A DNA stretch of 5,016 bases from Pseudomonadota bacterium (GTDB lineage Bacteria > Pseudomonadota > Gammaproteobacteria > Burkholderiales > Burkholderiaceae_C): NCBI GenBank assembly GCA_023387335.1, contig JAEWIF010000036.1, forward strand, positions 1-5,016, given 5' to 3'. This document shows positions 1 through 4,541 of this stretch, piece by piece; positions within the stretch are counted from its first letter, which is position 1; each line of letters begins with the position of its first letter. Under the pieces are notes generated by a model that was given only the letters and a program-made list of their open reading frames with translations, ran no database searches and was not told the DNA's origin. A program made the position numbers and the translations under genes.

Positions 1-458
1 TTTCTACGGCCGGCGTGGCCAAGATGATCCGACAGTTGGGCGACGATAATGTGAAGTTCAAGCTGGCGCTTTCGCTGCATGCGGCCAACGATCAAAAGCG
101 CAACGAGATCATGCCGATCAATGAGACCAACAACCTGAAAGCGATCATTGATGCGCTGAACCATTTTTACAAACAGACAAAGAACGAGATCACGCTGGAA
201 TATATTCTCTTTAACAATTTCAACGACAGCCAAAAGGACGCCGATGAATTGATAAAAGTGTACCGGCAGGTACCGGCCGACCTGGTGAACATCATTGAAT
301 ACAATCCCATCGATTTTGCCAAGTTTGAAAAGCCCACCGAACAACGCATGACGGAGTTTATGGACTACCTGGCCAAAAACAAGGTGAATGCCCGTCTTCG
401 CCGCAGCCGCGGAAAGGACATCGATGCCGCTTGCGGGCAATTGGCGAATAAGAACTAG
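1..458 (+). CDS. rlmN: RlmN, 23S rRNA/tRNA adenine-C2 methyltransferase, C-terminal part
   Basis: The left edge cuts this gene; the frame is open from base 3 and ends at TAG 456-458, leaving about 151 residues of a protein normally near 350. RlmN is a cytoplasmic radical-SAM enzyme that methylates C2 of A2503 in 23S rRNA and A37 of some tRNAs. Visible family motifs in order are STAGV at the edge, LALSLHAAND (bases 66-95), MPINETNN, EYNPID, whose Asn (303-305) matches a SAM-contacting Asn of the E. coli enzyme, and the terminal RRSRGKDIDAACGQL. The Cys in DAACGQ (432-434) corresponds to the catalytic Cys355 of E. coli RlmN. The CxxxCxxC iron-sulfur motif and the other catalytic Cys lie upstream of the window. 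The GTG at 15 is internal, not a start. A strong terminator-like hairpin lies 78 bases after the stop, inside repeat copy 1. Identification is firm; completeness of the 5' part cannot be judged. Confidence 0.97.
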   Translation, partial: STAGVAKMIRQLGDDNVKFKLALSLHAANDQKRNEIMPINETNNLKAIIDALNHFYKQTKNEITLEYILFNNFNDSQKDADELIKVYRQVPADLVNIIEYNPIDFAKFEKPTEQRMTEFMDYLAKNKVNARLRRSRGKDIDAACGQLANKN

Positions 459-535
459 GAGTCCTGTCCTCCGCCTGAGGCGGAGAACCTAGGTCAATTA
501 TTTTCTTTTTTTCTTATCCAAACGTTAGGATATCG

Positions 536-571
536 AACAGGACACGCTTCAGCGTGTCCTGTTTTTCTTTT
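536..571 (+). terminator. Rho-independent terminator of rlmN (hairpin B, copy 1)
   Basis: A 13-bp perfect stem runs AACAGGACACGCT to AGCGTGTCCTGTT with only TC at its centre, so the working loop is about four bases. It is followed directly by TTTTTCTTTT (562-571). On the plus strand this is a textbook intrinsic terminator placed 78 bases after the rlmN stop. The same stem and T-tract recur in copy 2 facing the peroxiredoxin gene. Confidence 0.85.
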
Positions 572-585
572 AGGAGATAATGTCG

Positions 586-614
586 CATTTCTAACTGCTG
601 CGCAGTGAGAAATG
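586..614. repeat. Hairpin C, copy 1
   Basis: The arms CATTTCT and AGAAATG enclose a second stem ACTGC/GCAGT with loop TGC, separated by one A-G mismatch (593 and 607). Copy 2 keeps the same hairpin but has its single mismatch at the neighbouring pair and a C-G pair where this copy has A-G. There is no T-tract, so it is unlikely to be a terminator by itself. Confidence 0.75.
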
Positions 615-615
615 A

Positions 616-728
616 TCGCACGGAGCCAAGGAGGAAAGGAGAAGGACAACTGGCGATATACAATCGGCAATAAGCAAAGGGAAGACTTAAAAAACTCCTT
701 TTCTCCTTTCCTCCTTGGCTCCGTGCGA
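616..728. repeat. Perfect 28-bp inverted repeat D, copy 1
   Basis: The arms at 616-643 and 701-728 are exact reverse complements over 28 bases and enclose a 57-base spacer. The left arm begins TCGCACGGAGCC and continues as a purine run (AAGGAGGAAAGGAGAA). Pairing can extend by GGA/TCC (644-646 with 696-698) across a two-base bulge. As RNA this would form a very stable arm; as DNA it could extrude or block polymerases. The purine run contains AAGGAGG, which resembles a Shine-Dalgarno site, but no start codon follows at a useful distance. Confidence 0.85.
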
Positions 729-730
729 AA

Positions 731-752
731 TAAAAAAGCTGGCGAAGCCAGC
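731..752 (-). terminator. Terminator-like hairpin E, copy 1, minus-facing
   Basis: Read on the minus strand, GCTGGC-ttc-GCCAGC (752-738) is followed by TTTTTTA (737-731). The stem is only 6 bp but GC-rich, and the T-run is uninterrupted. It faces opposite to hairpin B of the same element. No annotated gene reads into it from the right, so here it would stop only antisense transcription. Its homologue in copy 2 lies just after the RluA-like gene in the useful direction. Confidence 0.6.
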
Positions 753-832
753 GTAAAAGATATTGCTAGAGAAAGATTGTAAGAGATAAACCCACACCGG
801 CCTATGTTCCCCCACCGGGGGACAGGGGGCCT

Positions 833-882
833 TTAACCATAATTAACCATGGCCGTTTTAAACTTCAAACGAAGCGGTTCGT
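833..882 (+). promoter_or_regulatory. Upstream region of the Spy-like gene: direct repeat and small palindrome
   Basis: TTAACCAT occurs twice (833-840 and 843-850) with a 10-base period, which would place both copies on the same face of the helix. An inverted repeat ACGAA-gcgg-TTCGT follows at 869-882, about 40 bases before the start codon. Either could be a regulator site for an envelope-stress gene. No convincing TAnnTTTG promoter was found between here and 922, so the true start of transcription is unknown. Function is inference. Confidence 0.35.
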
Positions 883-922
883 CTTTATACCGTTCCAGTT
901 AACAAAGACAATAAATAATACT

Positions 923-1567
923 ATGAAAAAGATTTTGTCAACAGCATTCGCAATCCTGCTTTTTGTAGGTGTATCACAGGCACAAACAACCGAAGACAAA
1001 GGCCGTCACCACAAAGGCGACAGAAAAGAACAGTCCTTTCATAACCTGAACCTGACAGCCGATCAAAAGGCCAAAATGCAAAGCCTCCGCGAAGCCCAGC
1101 GCAAGGAAATGCAGGACCTGAAAAAAAGCGGCAGCGTAACGCCTGAGCAGCGCAAAGCCCTCCAGGAAAAGTACAGAACACAGTACCAGTCCATTCTTAC
1201 ACCTGCCCAGCAGGAAGAGATGAAAAAGAACAGGGCAGCGCTGAAAGAAAGAGGCCAGAAAGGTGAAAAAGGTAAAGGCTATGGTAAAAGAGGAAACATG
1301 GGTCAGCAGGCGGCTTTCTTTAAAAAAGAACTGAACCTGACAACCGACCAGGAGACAAAGCTGAAAGGCATTTTTCAAGAGTTTCAAACAAAGTCAAAAG
1401 ACATCCGTGCAAATAATAACCTGAGCCAGGAGCAAAAAAGAACACAGTTTCAATCGCTGGCACAGCAGTACATGACACAGGGAAAAGCCGTGCTGACGCC
1501 GGAGCAAGCCAAAAAATTTGACGAGATGCGCAGCAAGCGTATGCCGAAAAAAGACAGAAATCGTTAA
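923..1567 (+). CDS. Secreted Spy/CpxP-like LTxxQ-repeat protein
   Basis: The 214-residue protein has a signal peptide at 1-20 (MKK, hydrophobic ILSTAFAILLFVG, then VSQA before Gln21), so it should be periplasmic or otherwise exported. The mature part is Lys/Gln/Glu-rich and helical. LTxxQ-type motifs lie at 44-48 (LTADQ), 72-76 (VTPEQ), 92-96 (LTPAQ), 139-143 (LTTDQ), 167-171 (LSQEQ) and 191-195 (LTPEQ). They form two similar units, roughly 40-105 and 135-205, joined by a Gly/Lys-rich linker (111-127). In Spy and CpxP such motifs belong to a helical cradle that binds unfolded envelope proteins or a sensor kinase; a chaperone-like role here is inference. The ATG at 923 is preceded by an A-rich leader without a Shine-Dalgarno site, as is usual in Bacteroidota, and places the signal peptide correctly. 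A terminator 26 bases after the stop suggests a single-gene transcript. No cpx-type kinase gene is adjacent. Confidence 0.85.
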   Translation: MKKILSTAFAILLFVGVSQAQTTEDKGRHHKGDRKEQSFHNLNLTADQKAKMQSLREAQRKEMQDLKKSGSVTPEQRKALQEKYRTQYQSILTPAQQEEMKKNRAALKERGQKGEKGKGYGKRGNMGQQAAFFKKELNLTTDQETKLKGIFQEFQTKSKDIRANNNLSQEQKRTQFQSLAQQYMTQGKAVLTPEQAKKFDEMRSKRMPKKDRNR

Positions 1568-1592
1568 CCCCTACTGAAAAATAACAATTGAT

Positions 1593-1617
1593 AAGTCCTG
1601 CCGATGGCGGGGCTTTT
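1593..1617 (+). terminator. Rho-independent terminator of the Spy-like gene
   Basis: AAGTCCTGCC and GGCGGGGCTT pair over 10 bp, with two G-T (G-U in RNA) wobbles, around a GAT loop; the T-run 1614-1617 follows. It lies 26 bases beyond the stop codon at 1567. The in-frame ATG at 1604 sits inside this hairpin, which argues against using that ATG as the start of the next gene. Confidence 0.75.
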
Positions 1618-1618
1618 C

Positions 1619-1626
1619 TATTTTTG
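1619..1626 (+). promoter_or_regulatory. Bacteroidota-type -7 promoter element (TAnnTTTG) for the RluB-like gene
   Basis: TATTTTTG matches the Bacteroidota housekeeping -7 consensus TAnnTTTG exactly. It lies 37 bases before the ATG at 1664 and just after the preceding terminator. No good TTTG -33 element stands at the expected spacing, so the call rests on the -7 match and position. Transcription starting just beyond it would exclude the ATG at 1604. Confidence 0.55.
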
Positions 1627-1663
1627 CACCGCATCCTGTTGCAAAACAGCAAAACTCCCCAAC

Positions 1664-2665
1664 ATGAAAAAAGGCTCAGGCTTCGAGAAATTTTACAAAG
1701 GCGGTCCCAAAAAAGGTGGCGCTAAAAAAGAAGAATTCCGCAAAGAAAAACGCGAAGCGAGAAAAGAAAGAGAAGAACGCTTCAAGCAAGTCAAACAGGC
1801 GAAGCCATCGGGCCCGTCACGGTCACGCTTTGGCGTAACCAAAGCAGGTGACAACGCATCGGAAAAAAGAGCCGAAGCCCCAAAGTACAACATGGAAGCG
1901 CCGAAGTCAAGGTTCAAAGTGCAAAAGGCAAAGCCAATGAACGAGGACATGCCGCTGAACAAATACATTGCCCACAGTGGTGTTTGTTCGCGCCGCGATG
2001 CGGTGGACCTTATCAAGGCCGGCAAAGTAAAGGTGAACGGTACGCTGGTACTGGAACCCGGTCATAAAGTAAAGCTGACAGATACGGTCTCGGTAGCCGG
2101 AAAGAAAATTGCACCGGTAGAAGACCTGGTCTATATTCTGCTCAACAAACCGAAAGATTATCTTACCACCACCGACGATCCTCAACAACGCAAAACGGTG
2201 CTGGATCTTTTGAAAAATGCGCCGGACACACGCCTCTACCCTGTTGGCCGCCTGGACAGGAACACATCCGGTGTACTGCTGCTGACCAATGATGGCGACC
2301 TGTCGCAAATGCTCACGCATCCGAGTAACGAGATCAAAAAAGTGTACGCGGTAACGTTAGACAAGCCCCTAACAAGAGCACATTTTGATGCCATTCTCAA
2401 AGGTGTTCCGCTTGAAGATGGTGTGGCCAATGTAGATGTACTGGCCTTTACAGATGCGCAGGACCCGACACAGGTAGGCGTTGAGCTGCATAGTGGCCGC
2501 AACCGCGTGGTGCGCCGCATATTTGAACATTTTGGCTATGATGTAAAGGCGCTGGACCGCGTTGTCTTTGCCGGGCTAACCAAGAAAAATGTCAACCGTG
2601 GCAAGTGGCGCTTTCTCACTGAGAAAGAAGTTCGTAACCTGAAGTTCTTTACCAAAGGAAAATAA
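1664..2665 (+). CDS. rluB: RsuA/RluB-type rRNA pseudouridine synthase with basic N-terminal extension
   Basis: The 333-residue enzyme should convert one uridine of rRNA to pseudouridine. After a Lys/Glu/Arg-rich, probably disordered extension (about 1-90) come an S4 RNA-binding domain (about 97-145: LNKYIAHSGVCSRRDAVDLI, then KVKVNG) and the catalytic domain. The latter shows VYILLNKPKDYLTT, GRLDRNTSGVLLLTNDGDL (195-213, catalytic Asp198), KKVYAV and the C-terminal GRNRVVRRIFEHFGYDV block. GRLDxxTxGLLLLTNDG-type motifs mark the RsuA/RluB/RluE/RluF family. Which uridine is modified cannot be read from sequence; RluB (23S U2605 in E. coli) is the closest usual annotation, RsuA (16S U516) the main alternative. 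I chose ATG 1664 over the in-frame ATG 1604 because 1604 lies in a terminator hairpin and upstream of the TAnnTTTG element, and its extra 20 residues (rich in Cys, Phe) are unlike the family. An RluA-family gene follows after 88 bases. Confidence 0.92.
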   Translation: MKKGSGFEKFYKGGPKKGGAKKEEFRKEKREARKEREERFKQVKQAKPSGPSRSRFGVTKAGDNASEKRAEAPKYNMEAPKSRFKVQKAKPMNEDMPLNKYIAHSGVCSRRDAVDLIKAGKVKVNGTLVLEPGHKVKLTDTVSVAGKKIAPVEDLVYILLNKPKDYLTTTDDPQQRKTVLDLLKNAPDTRLYPVGRLDRNTSGVLLLTNDGDLSQMLTHPSNEIKKVYAVTLDKPLTRAHFDAILKGVPLEDGVANVDVLAFTDAQDPTQVGVELHSGRNRVVRRIFEHFGYDVKALDRVVFAGLTKKNVNRGKWRFLTEKEVRNLKFFTKGK

Positions 2666-2753
2666 AACAGACGTAAAACGTGAAGCGGGAAAGGTGAGAC
2701 AGTATTCCGTCAGGTTCAAACTTCCTTTTGTATACACCAAACTAAGTTAACGC

Positions 2754-3479
2754 ATGGCATTCAAGCTGGCAGATCATATTCTTTTACAAGACGAATCGTA
2801 TATCGCTATCAACAAGCCCGCGGGCTTGCTGACAATTCCCGACAGGGAGGGCAAAGAGGTTTCACTGAAAACCATTCTGCAGGAGCAGTTTGGACAAGTT
2901 TTTACCGTTCACCGCCTCGACAGGGACACGAGCGGCATTGTTGTTTTTGCGTTGAATGAAGCCATGCACAAACACCTTTCGCAACAATTTGAAGCCCGTG
3001 AAACCCGCAAGATATACAATGGGCTTGTGTTGGGAAAACCGGCACAGGAGGAAGGTGTGATCAACGAGCCCATTGCCGAACATCCGAATAAAAAAGGACT
3101 GATGACGGTGTGGCGCAAAGGCAAGGAATCGATCACTGAATACAAGATGGTGGAAAATTTCCGCTATTATTCCTGGATGGAGTTCCGCATTCTTACCGGC
3201 CGTACCCACCAGATTCGTGTGCACATGAAACACCTTGGTCATCCCATCGCCTGCGACCCCTTGTATGGCGATGGAAAGCCGCTCCTGATCTCGCAGATCA
3301 AGCGCAATTACAAGCTTTCGCAGTCGGAGGACGAAGAACGTCCTATTCTTTCCCGGCTGGCTTTGCATTCGTCGCAACTGAGCTTTAAAGGCATGCGTGG
3401 TGAAGACATTGTGCTGGAAGCACCGCTGCCCAAAGACCTGCGGGCAAGCCTCAACCAGTTGGGGAAGCAAAAAAAGTAG
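2754..3479 (+). CDS. RluA-family pseudouridine synthase, short form without S4 domain
   Basis: The 241-residue protein is a single catalytic domain of the RluA family, which isomerises uridines in rRNA or tRNA. Visible motifs are IAINKPAGLLTIPD (17-30), HRLDRDTSGIVVFA (53-66) with the predicted catalytic Asp56, the TGRTHQIRVHMKHLGHPI block (148-165) followed by DPLYGDG, and LALHSSQLSF (202-211). No S4 domain precedes it; the protein starts almost directly in the catalytic fold, as in RluA and TruC rather than RluC or RluD. The substrate is therefore uncertain (23S rRNA or a tRNA position). A segment rich in charged residues, about 173-200, sits between the DPLYGDG and LALHS motifs. The ATG at 2754 follows an A-rich leader lacking a Shine-Dalgarno site. 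The 88-base gap after the RluB-like gene holds no terminator I can see, so co-transcription is plausible. Hairpin E of repeat copy 2 lies 80 bases downstream and may end the transcript. Confidence 0.94.
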   Translation: MAFKLADHILLQDESYIAINKPAGLLTIPDREGKEVSLKTILQEQFGQVFTVHRLDRDTSGIVVFALNEAMHKHLSQQFEARETRKIYNGLVLGKPAQEEGVINEPIAEHPNKKGLMTVWRKGKESITEYKMVENFRYYSWMEFRILTGRTHQIRVHMKHLGHPIACDPLYGDGKPLLISQIKRNYKLSQSEDEERPILSRLALHSSQLSFKGMRGEDIVLEAPLPKDLRASLNQLGKQKK

Positions 3480-3559
3480 CGGCGCACCCTGTCCCCCGGT
3501 GGGGCACTTAGGAAGGAGCATCTTGACTATTTACAAACTTTCTTTAGGTGAAACTTTTG

Positions 3560-3584
3560 CATTGGCTGCGCCAATGTTCTTTTT
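3560..3584 (+). terminator. Terminator-like hairpin E, copy 2, for the RluA-like gene
   Basis: CATTGGC-tgc-GCCAATG (3560-3576) forms a 7-bp stem followed by TTCTTTTT (3577-3584) on the plus strand, 80 bases after the RluA-like stop codon. Compared with copy 1, two base pairs differ in both arms together (G-C to A-T and C-G to T-A), so the stem is kept. It is weaker than hairpin B but well placed. Confidence 0.6.
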
Positions 3585-3712
3585 CGCATGGAGCAAAGGA
3601 GAAAAGGAGAAAAAGAGAACAAGGAGGACTTTATTTGTCAGTCTTCCAGTTTGCACATTGCATATTGTCTCTTGCCAATTGTCCTTCACCTTTCCTCCTT
3701 AGCTCCGTGCGA
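3584..3712. repeat. Imperfect inverted repeat D, copy 2
   Basis: The arms 3584-3611 and 3685-3712 pair at 24 of 28 positions, plus one T-G wobble, around a 73-base spacer. The left arm continues rightward as an almost pure purine run of about 40 bases (3590-3629, interrupted by C at 3594 and 3620). Copy 1 has the perfect version of the same stem, so this copy has either decayed or been repaired less recently. Confidence 0.7.
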
Positions 3713-3713
3713 C

Positions 3714-3742
3714 CATTTCACACTGCGCAGCAGTGAGAAATG
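3714..3742. repeat. Hairpin C, copy 2
   Basis: CATTTC and GAAATG flank a second stem CACTGC/GCAGTG with loop GCA; a single A-A mismatch (3720 and 3736) separates the two. It corresponds to 586-614 of copy 1, with the mismatch shifted by one pair and an extra C-G pair gained. Confidence 0.75.
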
Positions 3743-3755
3743 CTATGGTATCTCA

Positions 3756-3792
3756 TAAAAGAAAAACAGGACACGCTTCAGCGTGTCCTGTT
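3756..3792 (-). terminator. Rho-independent terminator of the peroxiredoxin gene (hairpin B, copy 2)
   Basis: On the minus strand a 13-bp stem AACAGGACACGCT/AGCGTGTCCTGTT-type palindrome (3792-3765) is followed by TTTTTCTTTTA. It lies about 80 bases beyond the peroxiredoxin stop codon, nearly the same distance as hairpin B lies from rlmN. The central two bases read GA in element orientation, where copy 1 reads TC. Confidence 0.85.
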
Positions 3793-3873
3793 CTGTATCC
3801 TAACGTTTGGGTATGAAAAAAGTAAAGGGTTGACCTAAGTTCTCCGCCTCAGGCGGAGGACAGGGGCCGTCTT

Positions 3874-4512
3874 TTACTCCTGGTCCGGCACCGGTGTATA
3901 GCGCAGGTAAGGCTTGATCACTTTTACACCTTTGGGAAATTTCTTCATGGCGTCTTCGGTAGAAACAGCCGGCACCACAATAGCGTCTTCACCTTGCTTC
4001 CAATCGGCTGGTGTTGCCAGGCTATGCTTCGACGTTAGTTGCAGCGAATCAATAACACGCAACACTTCATTGAAGTTTCTGCCCGTAGAGGCAGGATAAG
4101 TGATCATCAGCTTCACGGCTTTATCGGGTCCGATCACAAACAGCGACCGCACCGTAGCCGTAGCTGATGCATTGGGATGAATCATATCATACAGGGTGGC
4201 CACTTCACGGCTTTCGTCGGCAATGATGGGAAAATCAACATTGCAGTTTTGTGTTTCGTTGATGTCCGAACGCCAGCCAAAATGCTTGTCCAGCGGGTCA
4301 ACACTAACGGCCAGCACTTTTACATTGCGTTTGGCAAACTCGTCTTTCAGTTGTGCCGTGCGGCCAAGTTCCGTGGTACATACGGGTGTGTAGTCAGCAG
4401 GATGCGAAAACAGGACACCCCAGCTATCGCCAAGAAATTCGTAAAAATCAATTTCGCCTTCGGTGGTTTGGGCCTTAAAATTGGGGGCGGCATCGCCTAA
4501 ACGTAAGCTCAT
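3874..4512 (-). CDS. 1-Cys peroxiredoxin (Prx6 type)
   Basis: The 212-residue cytoplasmic thiol peroxidase should reduce hydrogen peroxide and organic hydroperoxides. The active-site motif is HPADYTPVCTTELG (37-50): Pro38, Thr42 and the peroxidatic Cys45, with the conserved Arg122 in TVRSLFVIGPD. The length of about 210-220 residues, the C-terminal WKQGEDAIVVP block (171-181) and the KGVKVIKPYLRYTP ending are typical of the Prx6 (1-Cys) group and unlike the C-terminal VCP motif of AhpC. The only other Cys is Cys90 (ETQNCNVDF), at about the position of the non-resolving Cys91 of human PRDX6, so recycling probably needs an external thiol. The ATG at 4510-4512 gives the family-standard N-terminus MSLRLGDAAPNF. 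It begins 29 bases after the stop of the OsmC-family gene on the same strand, suggesting a shared transcript. Hairpin B of repeat copy 2 is its likely terminator. Confidence 0.96.
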   Translation of the reverse strand: MSLRLGDAAPNFKAQTTEGEIDFYEFLGDSWGVLFSHPADYTPVCTTELGRTAQLKDEFAKRNVKVLAVSVDPLDKHFGWRSDINETQNCNVDFPIIADESREVATLYDMIHPNASATATVRSLFVIGPDKAVKLMITYPASTGRNFNEVLRVIDSLQLTSKHSLATPADWKQGEDAIVVPAVSTEDAMKKFPKGVKVIKPYLRYTPVPDQE

Positions 4513-4541
4513 ATCTTTCGTTTTTTGTTTTAAAAATACGG

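Larger units (their letters stand above)
463..826 (+). repeat. Structured dispersed repeat, copy 1
   Basis: This non-coding element begins four bases after the rlmN stop codon and fills most of the 459-922 gap. Its inverted homologue is copy 2 (3488-3864). By hand alignment the first 225 bases (463-687) match copy 2 at about 85% with two single-base indels; beyond that only motif order and local blocks match. Inverted repeats in order are: A, CTCCGCC-tga-GGCGGAG (469-485); TATCC...GGATA around AACGTT (515-532); B (536-563); C, CATTTCT-a-ACTGC-tgc-GCAGT-g-AGAAATG (586-614); D, long arms (616-643 and 701-728); E, GCTGGC-gaa-GCCAGC (738-752); and F, TCCCCC-acc-GGGGGA (808-822). The outermost 11 bases are near-perfect inverted ends, CCTGTCCTCCG and the complement of CCTGTCCCCCG. 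No target duplication is evident and no ORF looks real. It could be a MITE, a BIME-like intergenic repeat or a terminator cassette; the class is inference. Confidence 0.85.
3488..3864 (-). repeat. Structured dispersed repeat, copy 2 (inverted)
   Basis: This is the homologue of copy 1 in opposite orientation. It fills the gap between the convergent RluA-like and peroxiredoxin genes; in its own direction it starts 9 bases after the peroxiredoxin stop codon. The same hairpins occur in mirrored order: F at 3494-3504 (CCCC-ggt-GGGG), E at 3560-3576, D arms at 3584-3611 and 3685-3712, C at 3714-3742, B at 3765-3792, the AACGTT palindrome at 3796-3813 and A at 3842-3858. The inverted ends are CCTGTCCCCCG (3488-3498) and CGGAGGACAGG (3854-3864). 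It is about 13 bases longer than copy 1, chiefly in the D region. Open frames crossing it (for example 3548-3736) have no recognisable protein features and are read as chance. Confidence 0.85.

Noticed and set aside
463..826. CRISPR array or tRNA-like structure in the intergenic repeats
   Set aside because: The hairpins differ from one another and are not regularly spaced direct repeats with unique spacers; no cloverleaf or CCA end fits.
883..905. LytTR-type regulator site around ACCGTTCCAGTTAAC
   Set aside because: Only partial match to the known GTT-centred repeats, with wrong bases at conserved flanking positions.
974..1652. Minus-strand open frames across the Spy-like gene
   Set aside because: They are shadows of a Lys/Gln-rich coding sequence read backwards (Leu/Phe/Cys-rich products) and lack supporting motifs or plausible starts.
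1604..1663. In-frame upstream ATG that would lengthen the RluB-like protein by 20 residues
   Set aside because: The ATG lies inside the terminator hairpin 1593-1617 and upstream of the TAnnTTTG element; the added residues (Cys/Phe-rich) do not resemble the family N-terminus.
2862..3521. 219-residue open frame on the minus strand
   Set aside because: It is antisense to the well-supported RluA-family gene, has no recognisable motif, and its start region runs into repeat copy 2.
3397..3736. Open frames of 101 and 62 residues on the plus strand crossing repeat copy 2
   Set aside because: They run through hairpins and purine/pyrimidine tracts shared with copy 1, where the frames are not conserved; no protein features are visible.
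463..3864. Composite transposon carrying three cargo genes
   Set aside because: The flanking repeats have no transposase, no target duplication is visible, and the enclosed genes are ordinary chromosomal RNA-modification and envelope genes.
4528..4541. Separate promoter for the peroxiredoxin (TATTTTTA on the minus strand)
   Set aside because: It misses the terminal G of TAnnTTTG, has no -33 partner, and would sit in a 29-base gap of AT-rich spacer; co-transcription with the OsmC-like gene is simpler, though not proven.
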